Part shown: piece by piece, positions 20,743-33,818 of the stretch
Position numbering within the stretch: position 1 is the first letter of the stretch
How the letters are laid out: every line of letters starts with the position of its first letter
Assembly (NCBI GenBank): GCA_911728455.2
Contig: OU452222.1
Span: 20,036,559-20,100,558, forward strand
DNA length: 64,000 nt
Origin: Marthasterias glacialis
Taxonomy: Eukaryota > Echinodermata > Asteroidea > Forcipulatida > Asteriidae
Reading direction: 5' to 3'
The notes under the pieces: generated by a model
Database searches by the model: none
Told to the model about the DNA's origin: nothing
Seen by the model: only the letters and a program-made list of their open reading frames with translations
Translations under genes and position numbers: made by a program

Positions 20743-23700
20743 CTACCTTTTTGAGGTTTTCTTCAGTTTAGTTTTCAGCTTTGCAGACTTTATTCTCATA
20801 TGTTTTGGATTCATTTTAGCTGCACTTGTACTCAATGGTTCATCTGTAAGTGAGTGTCTCCTCTGAGAAGTAAAACTCTTTCCTGGAAGCATTGCATTTC
20901 GCCCACGCGGCTTGGACCTTGAGGTCCCTGGAGCAGTCTTGGGCCGTGGAGGTCTGTCCCCATCAGCATCAGGTGTTGAGGATAGCTCAAGCTTGGCCAT
21001 CTGATCTGAAACACTTCTGGCTTCTGCTGCTATCGATTTTGATTTACCAGACCGCTGTTTCGCACTACTAAAAGTTGCAAATGCCGATTTGGGACGACCT
21101 AGGATGACAGTGTTAGTGTTGATTGTTGACTTCCGAGATGAGCTCCGGCCATTACAACTCTTACATGATTTGGGTCGGGGTGGAGGGTTGTTCAATTCCT
21201 CTTCTCGCGGTTGCCTTATGTGTAAGTGATAACCAAACTCGGTACAAGAACCCTGACAGTATTCTTGTCTACAGTGGTGGCAACCTCCATTTGCCAGAGA
21301 GTCTTGTTTCGTGTCACAGGCACCTGAGCAAAGTGGCTGCAGACAGCCTGGGGAGCAATTCTTACTCTGTCTGGTTCGGGCTAAAGCACTCTGTGCCCGC
21401 TCTGTAGGAACTGAAGCAGCTGTGTTCCAACCTTTCCTGATCTGCATGGCTGACATAGCTCTCTTGGGTGGAGCCACTCGTTGTCCTCTCTCCAATTCAG
21501 CACTGGCTATCTGCAGTCGCTCCATCTCAATTAATCGATCGATAAGTTTTTCCTCAATGCCGTCAGGGACCGTCCTGACAGCGTGCCTCCAGTCCTCTTT
21601 GAGTAAACTTAACTCCAACAAGTCAAAATAGCAGTAGGGTTTGCTCAGTGGCTCAGGGTAGGGCTCCTGCTTCTTCTTCCCGGCACTAGAGCTGCGGTAT
21701 TGGAATCGACCCCTGAGGTCATGAATATCCATATCCTCTGGAGGAAGGTCAAAGTCTGGTGGGGTTCTCACTCTGTAGTGACGTGGCATCTCAATCTCTT
21801 CATCATCTGTGTCACTTTGATCTTCTTCGATTTCAAGGATTTCTGGCTTTGCTTTATTAGCAACGATGTCAAACGGGCCGAGTTGAGATTGATCTAAGAT
21901 TCTTTGTTTCCCATCGCTGAGGGCACCAATCATTTTTGGAGTGAGTTGGTCAAACTCATTGGTAGCTTGTCTGCCGTTAAGGGCTGTGGTAGAATGGGGT
22001 CTCTGCGGAAGGTTGCTCTGTCTCTGATTTGATGTCAAGGAATGAGAGTGGGGTCGCCTGGAAATGAAAAGGGAGAAATGCAAAAAAGATCTACATTGGT
22101 AAGGTAAAAGCCTGGGTAAAACCATCTTTACAAAAACTGTGCTATAATTTGAAAGTACACAATTGGTACTTGTATGAAAGTCAGCATAACAAGCATCTTG
22201 CAATCATAAAGTCTACCCCCCCCCCAAAAAAAGTTGTTTTCTCTACAGGGTAAATTAAATTCACTTAAAATTTATGATAAATAATTGAACAAAAAAAAAG
22301 GTAAGTATTATCACTTTAGTCCAAGATCTAGTATTTTTATCAAACATAAAAGTATTGTCAACATTTGTCTGCACTGACTAACAAACATGCATGTTTGTAA
22401 GTCAAAACTTTCTTTGCCCAAAGTTGTTTGAAAGATTTCTGCAACGATCCTGTTTAAAACACAAACCCAAGTCTGGAAACTATGCACTGTTCTCAGCAGT
22501 TTGTCATCTGTCTATTCAGGGTTAGTCACATTTAGACCATGACATATCAAAATCTGGAAAAAATTCATGAACTAACTCTCATTCTCTGGTTTTCAAACGA
22601 TAGTCTTGGTTACATTTTAACGGTTTAAAACGGTTAAACGGTTTAAGTTTTATTAGGGATTTTGTGCCAGTTTTGTACCTGGTCTATTTTTTTATTTAAT
22701 TTTTACCACAATCAAATTAAAGCCATTTTGATTTGTGGGATCTCAATTGCTGTTTCCTCGCCTTTAACAGTGTTTCAAATAGAAATATTTCTCTGGAGGA
22801 GGGTACTTAGATTGAAACTATGAATCCCATTATTTTTCAATAATTACTTTTTCTTTACAGCTTTAATAGCTGCTATTGTGATTTTTTGGAATTTCCAATA
22901 AAATTGATTTTGTCTAATAATTGTTTCCGATTAAGTTCAAACTAACTTGAATTTAATCAAACAAATTATGAGTCAACATATAACCCCAAGTTGACGTGCA
23001 AGTGAAATTAATATCTGACCTCCTGTTTGACTTTTGAACTGATGTGCATTGAGGAGCCATGTGGTCTGTAGCTGGTACCCTGCTGATACTAGGAGATTGA
23101 TGAGGTAGGCTGGCAGCCAGCTGGGTGGCTCGTATGACTGGACTGACATTCCCATTCATGTGATAACTCTGTGGATTAAACAAAGGGATGAAATTTTTAT
23201 AGAAATTAATATTGATAGTGTTAACATTAACATTGTGGCGAGTCGCGGCCGAGCGGATAAGATCACCGGACTCAAGCTCTGGTTTTTCTGATCAGCAGAG
23301 TGTGGGTTCGAGTCCTGGTCATGACACTTGTGTCCTTAAGCAAGACACTTAACAATTATTGCTGCGGCCTTCGGATGGGACGTAAAGCCGTAGGTACCGT
23401 GTGTTGTGTAATGCACATAAAAGAACACAGTACACTTATCGCAAAGAGAAGGGGTTCGCCCCGGTCATCCTGGTTTGATCGGCAGCAGATTGCGCCACAG
23501 CACCTTGTAAACCGTTACATGGTGATATGTAAAGGAACAGGTCTCATACTTCAAAAACGTAACTCCATATACCTTGCAGGAAAAAACACTTGGGGATGAT
23601 AAAGTGCTATATAAGAATTGCGTATTATTATTGTACTTTTGTAAAACAAAAACAACAACAATAAAAAAACAATAAAAAACATCGCTTATAGGAAAATATA

Positions 23701-26700
23701 TCATTGGTTTTAGGAATCTGTTTGCACCTTCTAGTTATCAAGAAACACACCATAACCAACTGGTAGGTCACTTTTCACTGAAAACAAATAAAAAAAGGTT
23801 TGTGACTTGCTGGATTTTGTGCACTATTGCTGAAATCCAAGTGAAATAAAATTAACTGTGATTTTTGAAGTTTTCAAATGTTATTTTCTCGCTTTGTGAG
23901 TTTGACAGTATTTTTGAGGGTAGATACTGGTACGAATTTTATGATCAGTGAGATTTCAGATTGAAATTAATGTTCTTTTACAGTAATCAGGAATCTTGCG
24001 CTTTGTCTTTAAACATCATGTAAAAATTATGTAAAAAAGTTAATGCAAGCAAACAGGCAAAATCCTGAATGGGATGAGAAAGGGTAATGTTCTGCATACA
24101 GGATTGACCTACCTTGAATCCAGTATTGTGGAACTTGCTGATCTGTGCATTCACCTCTCGAACTTGTTCTGAAAGCTTTCTGAATGTATCCTACATGTTT
24201 CAAAAATATCAGACAGGAAAAAGGTATGCTGATATTATTATTAGTACTATATTGTTACTGCTGCAGCTGATGGGGAGGATAGAAAAAGTGAACGTCTCTA
24301 TGTGTGGGTTCTGTAACACAGCAGACCAGACTGTATTTTATATGATCAGTGTATGCAGTGTGACGGCCCAGACGGAGTAGAAAGATGGCCCAGACAGAGT
24401 TCAAAGCCAGACATGAAACGTTTATAAGGTTAAGAGACACTAGACCAGTTTAAGGTCCTCTGAAGTACCAAGACCTGGCCAGCTAGAACTTTGTAAGCTA
24501 TGGCATGTGAAAGTGAAGGTTATCTTCTGTGGTGGCTGGAACACTTGGCACAATTCCACTTGGACGCTTCACAGAAACCACAGTTTTAAACATAGGTGAG
24601 GGTTTTTTGAGAAAGATGAAGTTTATATCGACCCTTTATACTCGGATGATAAATTTTGTTATTAACTGAGCTGCGACAGAAGTGGGAATTCCTCCCAAAA
24701 CTGTGCGCCTTCCCAAAGAACAGAACACAAATGAGGGCCTCCAATTGGTCCATTAACTGACCCAAACAATTTTGCCTGACCAGTCATGCATAACCCTGCC
24801 GAACCTTGACAGTATGCCCAGTAGTCAGCTAGCAGCTTGAGATCCCCAAATTACCATGTTACTTAATTAGCATAGCCCTACCCCAGCAATCCCGGTGCAA
24901 ACCTTACTGGCAAGCCCAGCGCAGGAAACAAAGCCATGTATAATGCATTTGACCATGAAAGCGCTAAAATGAATTTAAGCATTGTACTGTGGCACAATGC
25001 TGGAAATCTTTCTTTAGATAAAAATAATCACCAAAAATTGATTGAGTTTACTAAATTGATTGGGTTTACTGCCTATCCAGGCAATAGAAAAATAATAAGA
25101 TAATTTTTGGAGGTACTCACCTGGGTTATTTTGTAAAGAGTTAAATCTGGAAAAAAACACAATCAGGAAAATCATTCATCATTCATACATGTGTGAAAAT
25201 TGCATGAACATCAACACATATATTAATGACATGTGCAGACACAAATAATGGGAAAGCTGTAGCTGTTTTCCATCAACAGAAAATGAAAATTCAGAACATT
25301 TATGTATAAAGGGGTTTACTTTTTTGACATAAAAGTTGTCAATTATAAAATTTAACCATCTTCACCTGCCATAAGAAGAGGGGCCATGTCACCTGTACCA
25401 CCATGAATGTCATTTATCTAATCTTACAAACTTTGTGGTGTTCAATATATAGATAAAACAAGGACACACTCATAAGACGTTTCTATGGTCATAGATCCAC
25501 AGTCAACACCCAGAAGCTAGATACACCTGTTGGACATCACTTCAATCTACCTTATCACTCTATTTCTGACATGATTTTACAGGGCATTGAGACACTAGGC
25601 AACCATAAAGAGACTTATCACCTGAGTGGGGAGAAATTATGAATAAGGTACAGTGGCTTTTGCTTTTGCCATGGCGCTTTTGCCGTGATAGTTGTGGGCC
25701 ACCGTAATACGTCACCTCTAGACCATTCATAATTAAAAATAATTTAACACTTTTTGTTTTTACATCCTTCTTTTTCCGCAGATGGCCCCCATTTAAGTCT
25801 GTCTCATTGACTAATTAATTACTTCTTCTTGCTCTTCCCACCTTTGATTTTGTGTTTCCACCCTCTTAAGGTTAAACTAGCCCCTTCTCTCCAAAATCCA
25901 TCCCACTACTGTATTCTTTTCATTGTTCATCCTTTGCTTCTCCTGACTGCATTCTGTCTCTCTCTTTTTACTTCTTTCCACTTGACTGCTTCTGTTTCTC
26001 CAGTACAGTACTTGTATGCGTGTGTTGTGTTGTGTTGTCATTTAGCCTTCGAGAAAGACTCTGCTAGGGTCATAACGTGAGGCCATTAACCATGTTGTTT
26101 GCATAAATTTAAATGAAGTGTTATGGTCTCATCAACATGAGGCAATTTTCATAAGCAACTTAGAGGAAACCAACTGCAGTACATGCAAAAGGAACACTTT
26201 GGTAGCTCAATGGACATGTATCTGGAAGTGTCTTTCAACCCAAAAGGAAATTGGGTGAAATTTGTATTCATTTTGTTCCTCTTGGAGTTGCCTGTGAATT
26301 ACCTTGATTGACATTGCCCTTAAACATGTTACAATGAACCCTTCACGTGCAGGTATGTGCAAGCATACACAACACTGACTGTCACATGCCAAAGAGCAAT
26401 GCAGCTGGCAAACACACAAACTCCTAGGGTTACTCCACCAGCAGTGCTGTATAGTCCAGTTCTTCTTGTCCGAGTCTGAGTCCGAGTCCTTGTCCGAGTC
26501 CACCCAAAAATGGACTCGAGACCGGTCTCCAGTCCGAGACCGGTCTCGAGTCCTACAGCACTGACCATCAGCATCCCCATCAAAAAAAGGCACAATTTTC
26601 ACTCGCTTTGCCAACCAGTGATGTCAAATATAATTTGCATTTTTTACAAGAGGAGCTAATTTCCTACCGTTGATATTGCTCTCGCAGTCTTGCTTGTAAT

Positions 26701-28235
26701 TTGTCCATGTTTTCCACTTGTAAGTTCCCTACAAAATTAAAAAAGATCAGATTACACTCATTACAAAGTTCACAGTTTACACTTTTTCAAACCTTTTCCA
26801 CAACAAAATCTAAAACTTGTCAAACCTGAAGCTCAACAGATTTCAATAAGTATGAACAATTGACTAATTTACCCAATCTACTAGCAATAAATCCCCCAAA
26901 TTCCAGTGTGATGAAATGAAACTTCCGGACTTTCATGCGTGCTGTGGCCTCGTAGTCTAATGCATCAAAACTCAAGTTCTGGTGGCTAGATAATCAGAAA
27001 GTGGGTTGAAATCTCAATCATGAAACTTGTGTCCTTAAAAATAGAATACAGGATCGGTATTCATTCAACAAAATTCTTCTCTTGAACTGTGTCAAAATGA
27101 TCCATACAGTACATTCGATGTCATCAGTAACATGGTCTATACAAGGAATGTTTACCTGATCTAGACCAGCATGCCTGGATTGAGTCCAAGCCAACTGTTG
27201 GGAGGGAGCCCTGGGGGACGGTCGACCCTGTACGGTCAGTATGCCTTTACCGTGGCAGCCCTGCTGCTCACTGATGCTGTACTTCTGTTGATGAACACGG
27301 TTACTGACCGAGCTGTTTTTACTCTTCCTGGGAGAGTGTGGAGCAACTTTCCTGACAATGAGAAACAGTGTCATAGTGTAATGAAACAAAAATCGCTAGC
27401 TGGACAACGTACAATTTATATGGTTTTCCCAGTTCCATCTGCTAAGAAGGTGACCTATTTTTTGAAGAACATACACAACAATTGTAACACACAAAGTAAA
27501 GATGAGACATTTTTGTGGGGGAAATATTTCTATTCAATACATTTTTTATTTATTTATTTTTTTTATAATTTGTAAAAATAAATTACACTATAATTATCTT
27601 AAAAGCACAGGGACAAAGTTGGGTATGCACACACACCGTTGTGGGGACATTTATATAATAGAACAAAGGTACCCATGTTTTTCTTTGAAAAATCCTGTCC
27701 CCACAAGGTAATTCAATAGAAAAGGGAATAATAGAACAGCAAAAGGGAGTCCCCATAACTCGGTGTTAAAAAGAATGAGTGACCCGACATAAAATCACAA
27801 ACCTGTGAAAGAGCAAGCTCAATCGGTCACCGAAGTCACAAAAAATAGTGAAAAACCTCATAAGTTTTCACTGTTTTGAAACATCGAGTTTTGCACTCCC
27901 AATATCAAAACAAATTGTTTTATTCATAATATCTAAAAAAATAAAAAATAAATAGCATTTAAAGCAAAAATGTTTCAAGGGAAGTTTTCCACCATAACCA
28001 TTTTTATACCATGTAAGTTGTGTGAATCTCTGAACATCTTTTTCTCTCTCAAACTTACCGATGTTGTGCACACCCTCTAACTTTCTATTTAAATAAATAA
28101 TCAGTTGAAAGTGTTTGGAACATTTTCTTTCACTGTGTTTGAGTGTTTGACTTACCCCTGCAATCCCCTGTTGTGCTGTTTCTTGGGATCTGGTGCTGGC
28201 CAGCTCTGACTATACACAGAACTGAGAAGGTTCAT
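20743..28235 (-). CDS. FAM217-family-like protein, complete, 7 exons, 634 aa
   Basis: Exons, 5' to 3': 28235-28156, 27351-27156, 26728-26668, 25146-25121 (a 26-bp microexon), 24190-24113, 23168-23020, 22057-20743. All junctions are GT/AG; lengths sum to 1905 bp, 634 codons plus stop. The start is the ATG at 28235, the first in frame with the whole model (MNLLSSVYSQSW). The final exon holds three blocks in the order I know from vertebrate FAM217A/B: an acidic SDTDDEE segment before TPPDFDL (~278-301), FDLLELSLL (~341-349) and IDRLIEMERLQ (~369-379). After these come a Cys-rich stretch (~431-468) and Ser/Pro/Lys-rich repeats of the kind RPKSAFA and RPKTAPG. A short helical region (~113-147) precedes. 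The molecular function of FAM217 proteins is not established to my knowledge. Gene structure is well supported; the family name is by recalled similarity. Confidence 0.78.
23233..23635 (+). mobile_element. tRNA-derived SINE (SINE-A), near full length
   Basis: The head has an A-box-like GTCGCGGCCGAGCGGATAAG and a B box GGGTTCGAGTCC, as in a Leu/Ser-type tRNA. A tRNA-unrelated body follows (CTTGTGTCCTTAAGCAAGAC, then GGGACGTAAAGCCGTAGGTA) and the tail ends in short ATT repeats. It lies in an intron of the FAM217-like gene, antisense to it. Fragments with the same B-box/body join occur at 26941-27050 and, reversed, at 36190-36290. It does not fold as an intact tRNA gene. Confidence 0.85.
26460..26565. 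repeat. Degenerate GAGTCC simple repeat
   Basis: Multiple GAGTC/GACTC hexamer-like units (GTCCGAGTC, GACTCGAG, GAGACCGGTCTC) form a low-complexity patch with internal palindromes. A weaker version lies at 20460-20580. Confidence 0.55.
26941..27050 (+). mobile_element. SINE-A fragment
   Basis: A degenerate A-box region (GTGGCCTCGTAGTCTAATGC), a decayed B box (GTGGGTTGAAATCTC) and the body start ACTTGTGTCCTTAA align in order with the SINE at 23233. The copy stops after about 110 bp. Confidence 0.7.
27640..27790. mobile_element. MITE-like element with GTTGTGGGGAC ends, copy 1
   Basis: Begins GTTGTGGGGAC and ends GTCCCCATAAC, with an internal CCTGTCCCCACAAGG. The same element in the opposite orientation is at 59735-59868, sharing TCTATTGAATTACCTTGTGG. 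It lies in an intron of the FAM217-like gene. Confidence 0.7.
27795..27870. repeat. Dispersed repeat family, diverged copy
   Basis: CTGTGAAAGAGCAAGCTCAATCGGTC..AATAGTGAAAA aligns loosely with the repeat at 6107-6195. Weak on its own. Confidence 0.35.
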
Positions 28236-28654
28236 GACTAGTTTTGATGTAAATCACAAACTACAGTGGTAGGTTTCAAGGGTAGAGGGAAAAAAATATT
28301 TTGATTTAGTTTGTTTTCTTCTAATAATCAATATTCCAGTTTATCCAAAATATTTGTCATGCTTTGAAACCACACTCAATTGTCATGATTTCAATCGGCA
28401 GATTATGGAAATCATTGCCCATTTTTCAACAATGTACTTTGTTATCATTTTGAACATGTGTGAGCTGTGGTGAGCATGATGGCGAGTATTGTCAGTAGGT
28501 GGTAAATTTCAAAACAATGGAATGTAAAACTCATACAGATTTCCACTTTACAGACGATTACTTTAAACTTAAAGGTAAAATACAGGATTGGTAAAGCTGA
28601 TGGTGCAGTGATCTTACTTTGTGTGATTCAATATATACATGAGAAGACGACCCT

Positions 28655-28745
28655 GTGAAAATTTGGGCTCAATCTGTCGTCCGAGTCGGGAGAAAATAGT
28701 GAAAACAACAGTGCACACTTTTCGGCATGTAAACACATTATCCAG
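28655..28745. repeat. Dispersed repeat family, copy 2
   Basis: TGTGAAAATTTGGGCTCAATCTGTCGTCCGAGT, GAGAAAATAGTG and GGCATGTAAACACATTATCC match the PRPF4B intron copy at 6107-6195 in the same order and orientation. Confidence 0.65.
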
Positions 28746-29049
28746 TGCACCAGTTACTGGGTCTAACTTTCAAGCAAAATTGGGGATGAAAATGACATAA
28801 ATATCGGATGGAATACCCTATTATCGCAGTACTTAGAACGTTTCTCAACCAGAATAAAACAATTTCACCAACCTTTGTGAAGTGTCCCATTATTATTGTT
28901 CTTGAAGTATACTTTCCACTTTGACATAAAAATTACAAGCTTGTCCTGATTAAATTTGTGATGGTTGCTGGTTGCGCATTGTACAGCGCGTAAGGGCAGA
29001 ATAGGGCGACAAAAGTGCAGAATTTTGGGGTAAGTCATAGTGCTGTACA

Positions 29050-29450
29050 GCGCACTTGTGCAAGAGCAACCATCATGGCTCCGATGATGTCTGAATGTGT
29101 CAGTATCACTATCAGCCCTGAGATTTTTCATAAAATTTCCACCAAAATAAGTTAGTGTATCTCTAATCTAATGACTATGTACTGAAGACTCTCCGGCAAT
29201 GACCAAGCAATCATTGAGGGAAAAATTCGCACAAAAAAATGTAGGCCCCTAAAGTATCAATTCGAAAGTTGATGTCACAGTCACCATGGAGGAAGGAAAA
29301 TAGCAGTCACAGACACAGACAGTCATTGACATTGTATTGTGGGGGCTGCCTACTGTCAGGGCTAAGGTCAAGCAAGGCAAGGACTCTAACTTGGAGCAGA
29401 GGTAGTCCAGCGTATTCATGGTATTGGCACTATTTATAGGGCTATGCTAA
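29050..29450. mobile_element. Diverged copy of the 407-bp element family
   Basis: Shares with 15919-16325, in order, ATCATGGCTCC, GAGATTTTTCATAAAATTTCC, ATCATTGAGGGA, TTCGAAAGTTGATGTCA and the end AGTCCAGCGTATT..ATTGGCAC..GGGCTA. The left end is not recognisable. Confidence 0.6.
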
Positions 29451-30904
29451 AACAACCGCGTCCATCTTTAATTTACTACTTACAATTTTAATAGCATTTT
29501 GTTATTTGTCAGTCACTGTCACTTCATTTCTTGACCATCACATCCACGTCTTGCCTGCCTCCTCCTGATTTACGTGATGATTGATGGTCAAGTCTGCACA
29601 ATCCAGCAAAGCCGGTCTGCCCTCGCCATCACATTATACTTCTTTTATATCGACGTTAAATCAAGGAAAACAACACATCCTTATAACTTACTTAGTGTAG
29701 TCCTAGTTACAACTTTATAGCTTGAAGGAATAACTACAGTACAGACGTAAAAAGAAAAGTATAAAACAATACAACAAACACAAAGCGAGCGACAGCTTCG
29801 TGAACTTGGCGTACTTCGTTGCCTGGGCGCTTATTGGCACTAGTCTGGACAACGTAAGATTACATTAGACTACGTACTTAGGTTCTATGAGCATACACAG
29901 GCAGTTTCCCTTTGGGTCTGAAACTAGGTAGTAACAAGCGCCACCAAGTGCTAAAGAACGAATAACTTCCCCTTTTTGAGGCGGGGTCTCAGGTGAAACC
30001 AGCCTGAAACCATGTGACTGATCTGGTTTAAATAGGTGATGCAAAACCCCGAGTAGGCCTGCCCACTACTGTGTTAGGGTAAAACCAAATAGTATCCCCA
30101 ACGCATTCATATTACAATAAATCCGCCAATGATTAGTGGTAAAACTAAAAATTACGTCCATATGTACAAAACAATTTTGCATATAGGCCTATGTTACATT
30201 TATGCATTTTCCGTGCATATGTAAAAGTTTTTGTATGTGTTTTGTTTTGAAACAGCATCATCTTCTGATTCGTTTAGAGAAAAAAATCCCCCAAACAACC
30301 CATCTTGTAGTTTTGTTTGTTTGTTTGTTTATTTGCTTGCTTTTTGTCTTGTTTTTGTTTTTGTATTAGTCTGTAAAGCGCCTCGAGACCCTGTTTTAAA
30401 AGCCGTTTATTTATTCAAGTAATGTTATTATTTGGCGAAAATCAGGCCATGCACCTCAGCAAGTTTGAGCCACTATGGCCCCTTCAAAACCTCAGCTTCA
30501 GCCTTGGATCTGGCTTAGGCTCCTGACCCGCCTATTTCTGAAGCTCCGTAGGAAGGCGTGCACTTTTTCCAAAAAGTGACGGGCCCCAAGCCTAAGCCGG
30601 AGCCGAAACCGTGATTTTGAAAAAGGCCTATAACGAGGGTGTCCACACTAGACTGGGGGACCAACAGTTTTCAAGTCCGTATCCGCACCTGTGCCCATGA
30701 ACGGTGACAATTTCTCTGAGAAATTGAATTTAAAAAAACTACTTTTAACTGAGAAAAACAAGACAGCGGGAATCCGTAGAGGCAACGGGATGAAGTCAAC
30801 CTACCCGGACAGTACCATCAACTCCTCGCACCCGGCGTCAAGAAGCTAGCAGAGGAAGTGCAGCAATACCGACAACCGGCTGTGACAAAGGCTTGCCGTT
30901 TATT

Positions 30905-31302
30905 AGGCAGCGGCGTAGGGGTGGGGGGGGGGGGGGGGTGGGGCGATGTGCCCCCAACTGATATCCGTGCCCCCGGGTATGCCCCTCCATTTGAAATCTG
31001 GACTTTTAAGATTAAAAGTTACCAGAATAAATGTTACATTTTATAAGCTTCAGTGTAGTAATCTCAATGTTTTTAAAACTACTTTTGTTAAATTTAGGTC
31101 TACACACAAAGTATTTTGTTTTAACTCCATGCCAGATTATTTTATAAAAGAAATATTAAACGGCATAACAAGATCGCTGAAAAGGGCTTGTTTAGGAAAA
31201 ATACAAACGGAAACAAGTTTTAATTGGGCAAAAGTACTCCATAGAAAAAATGGTGCACCCCTTGTGCCCCCTAAAATTTTACCCTAGTTACGGCGCTGTT
31301 AA
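30905..31302. mobile_element. MITE-like element with CAGCGGCGTAG ends, copy 1
   Basis: Starts CAGCGGCGTAGG and ends TTACGGCGCTGTT as an imperfect inverted repeat; the interior is rich in G and C runs. A second copy with the same ends is at 54122-54352. Confidence 0.6.
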
Positions 31303-31723
31303 CAAGGAGTCCACATCGGTCAACCGCGTATCAATGCTCTCGGAATAGTCGAAAGGCGAAACACAAGTGCAGAACGCAAATCGAGCAAGAGTTTTAACTC
31401 CGCCGAGAAAAATCACGGCGAGAAAATCATAATAAATGGCAGTGTGTAGAGTGAAATGCTCCAATAGCAATCATCTCCTCACGAGAGGAATGGTCGAGAA
31501 ACTAGAGTAGTTTCCAACAAGTTGGAGAAGAAGTCGAACCTACCAGGGTAAAGACGAGATGTTTTGATATCTCCAGAGAATGGAACAGGCTTTGCTAAAA
31601 TGCATTGTGGGTATCATTTCGAATTTAGGCAATGTAAAGTAACAATAAGAATAATTTAACCAAAAAAAACCAACATAAATACAGAAGCTCAAAAAGGGCT
31701 GTTGTTGATTTTCGCAAACCTTG

Positions 31724-31912
31724 AGGCACCATCCAGTATTTTTTCCTGATTGTTCTTATGTTATTTTTTTTTATCTGGAGGAACCATCCTGTGATTTTTC
31801 TTGATTGTTCTTGTTATTTTGTTTTATATCTAGAGGCACCATCTAGTGGTTTTTCTTAATTGTTCTTTTGTTATTTTTTTATCTGGAGGCACCACCCTGT
31901 GGTTTTTCTAGT
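31724..31912. repeat. ~56-bp tandem repeat, about 3.5 copies
   Basis: The unit begins TCTGGAGGCACCATCC and continues TGTGGTTTTTCTTGATTGTTC then TTGTTATTTTTTT. Copies differ by small indels. Confidence 0.75.
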
Positions 31913-32046
31913 ACAAGAGGTGCTTAGCAAAAGTGAGTTACCAGCCAAAATACCCTGCCATGTACTTCGTTCTTGACTGGGTGCCCTGCTAATACTAGTT
32001 GCTTTACGTTCAAATTTGCTAACCACATTTTCTGCTAAGCGCGCAT

Positions 32047-32215
32047 GAAATTGGAGACTTTTGGACGGTCATTGTTCAGTTCTCACAAGTAGTACGCAAG
32101 CTCAGATCTACGCGCGCAATACCGTGAGCATGGGATTGTGCACACACGCTCAGAACTTTCAAAAAGGACCGTTGTGTCTGCTGCCGCCAGCGTCTCAAAA
32201 ATCTCCCATTGGTCT
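32047..32215. mobile_element. Probable MITE-like palindrome
   Basis: GGAGACTTTTGGACGGTC at the left and TCTGCTGCCGCCAGCGTCTCAAAAATCTCCCA at the right form imperfect inverted ends; internal GAGCATGGGATTG and related blocks resemble the family at 18985 only in part. Confidence 0.4.
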
Positions 32216-32700
32216 CATCTGACTGATAAACTTAATACAATGAGGTCATTTGGTTACACTACACCTGGTTTAATTCCATAGGGATAAAAAGTCAAATCAT
32301 GGTACAATGTAATACTGGTTTGGTTCTAGGCTAAGTCTAGTTACAAAAATGAGTTTTAAAGAATATTTGATGTTAGTTGCAAGTAACATGACTTCTCCTT
32401 TTGGTTGAAATAAATACAAAATGATTGCAATCAAACTAATTTCAAATAGTTGGTCAAAAAGACAGCAAAAGCCGTGTAGCTCATTAAGTTATGGGTGGTT
32501 TATATGTACATTGCAGGATATTTCTAAAATGGCTTCCCAGAAAGGGCCTTCCAGAACCATTTCACCAGTACCAATTGTAACAAAGCATTCCCCATTGAGA
32601 CAGACATAAAAAGACTGATATCACTTGATAATGAAGTAACTTTAATGTACATTAGTGACTGTCTATCAGATAAAAAGTAATATGGAACGTTAAAAGCTTC

Positions 32701-32706
32701 TTTATT
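32701..32706 (-). terminator. Possible polyadenylation signal of the HYR gene
   Basis: AATAAA on the minus strand about 1.1 kb past the stop codon at 33819. The spacing is possible for a 3' UTR, but AATAAA is common by chance in AT-rich DNA. Confidence 0.25.
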
Positions 32707-33329
32707 AATATTTATATTATAAAATTATGGATCATCATAAATAGGTTATTGCCATTATAAAAGATCAACAAACAGAAGTATCACCTGAGTATACGTTCAC
32801 CACTGTTGTAAAAAAAAATGTTCTACACTAAAATCAAAGTCACACTTAGACTACTGGTTATTCAGATGGCATAAATAAACTTAAAATTCCTTTCTACACT
32901 TGGGAAAAAAACACATCAAATAAAAACTTCAAGAAGTGAAGGATTGAGGGTGTGTGATTTCTATAATAGCTCATCATCACAAAAACAAACATACTAATGT
33001 CTGCACTACTTCAAATTGCTCCAAAATCTTCCGCATGCTAAAATGTAACTGCAGAATCGATAATCAGTGCAAGGGATGCATCTTGATGCAGGTAAAAATA
33101 CTTCAAAATGGGTATTAAAAAACATGTTTGGAGTACCCGTTGGTTGAATTTAACCAAACCTTCTTTAAATATATGTTACAGAACTACTACTTTTTTTACA
33201 GGTTCTTTACAGGTTAAGAAAAAAACGAAAGAGTATCCACAATATGGACTTTAATAACTTGTTCCAAATTCATTTAAAGAATTAAAAGGAAATCTTGAAC
33301 ACTCAGATACATCATGCTGCAAAAGTAGT

Positions 33330-33565
33330 TCAATTTCTTTGTTACACCACAGTGATAGATTGTGAATTTTGTGAAGTCGGGAACCAATCATGTGATGTGG
33401 TACAAAGGCAGCACAATATGCGTCCCTTCAATGCCACACTGCACGACATGAACGCAAGCTATAAGTACGTACATTTTCTAACAGGATTTTGGGTGGCATA
33501 GCCAAGGCTGTGATTGGTCAACACATAAGGGGGGCAGGGCTTGATGGATCGGTCTATTGTATAAT
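33330..33565. mobile_element. MITE-like element, family also at 58997-59277
   Basis: Shared blocks are CAATGCCACACTGCA, GCTATAAGTACGTACATTTTC, GATTGGTCAACACATAAGGGG and GATCGGTCTAT. The other copy shows clear inverted ends. Confidence 0.6.
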
Positions 33566-33818
33566 GTATCAGGTTTCAGATACTCCTACTTGATTACTGT
33601 AATGATCAATCACGATCAGTGTGGCTTAGTACACTATGCACAAATCATGTAATAATGTAACATAACCAGATACCCATTCAAAAGCTGGCATAATAGAACT
33701 AAGTTAAATAGAACCACTATTTGTAGAAATGAACACAAATCGAAAATATATGATCATATACATTACAAAAATAAGTATCACATAAATATATCACAACAAG
33801 ATTTTCAGTAGAGTAGCA

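Larger units (their letters stand above)
28236..33818. other. Intergenic stretch between the FAM217-like and HYR genes
   Basis: No coding exon could be supported. It contains the 5' flank of the FAM217-like gene (a leader exon could end at CACTAA|GTAAGT, about 29695 on the minus strand), several inverted-repeat elements listed separately, TTTG/TTTA simple repeats near 30310 and the probable 3' UTR of the HYR gene toward 33818. The open frame at 30946-31287 (+) lies within a repeat and shows no domain. Confidence 0.45.

Noticed and set aside
23233-23320. Functional tRNA gene
   Set aside because: A and B boxes are present but the cloverleaf is not intact and a SINE body follows.
26207-26614. 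Minus-strand frames with TRTRTQTRTR and DSDSDSD runs
   Set aside because: Generated by the GAGTCC simple repeat; they do not fit the splice phases of the FAM217-like gene.
26668-26728. Reading exon 26728-26668 in the coiled-coil-like frame (NLQVENMDKLQARLREQYQ)
   Set aside because: That frame leads to a stop in exon 23168-23020. The frame GTYKWKTWTNYKQDCESNIN joins all seven exons without a break.
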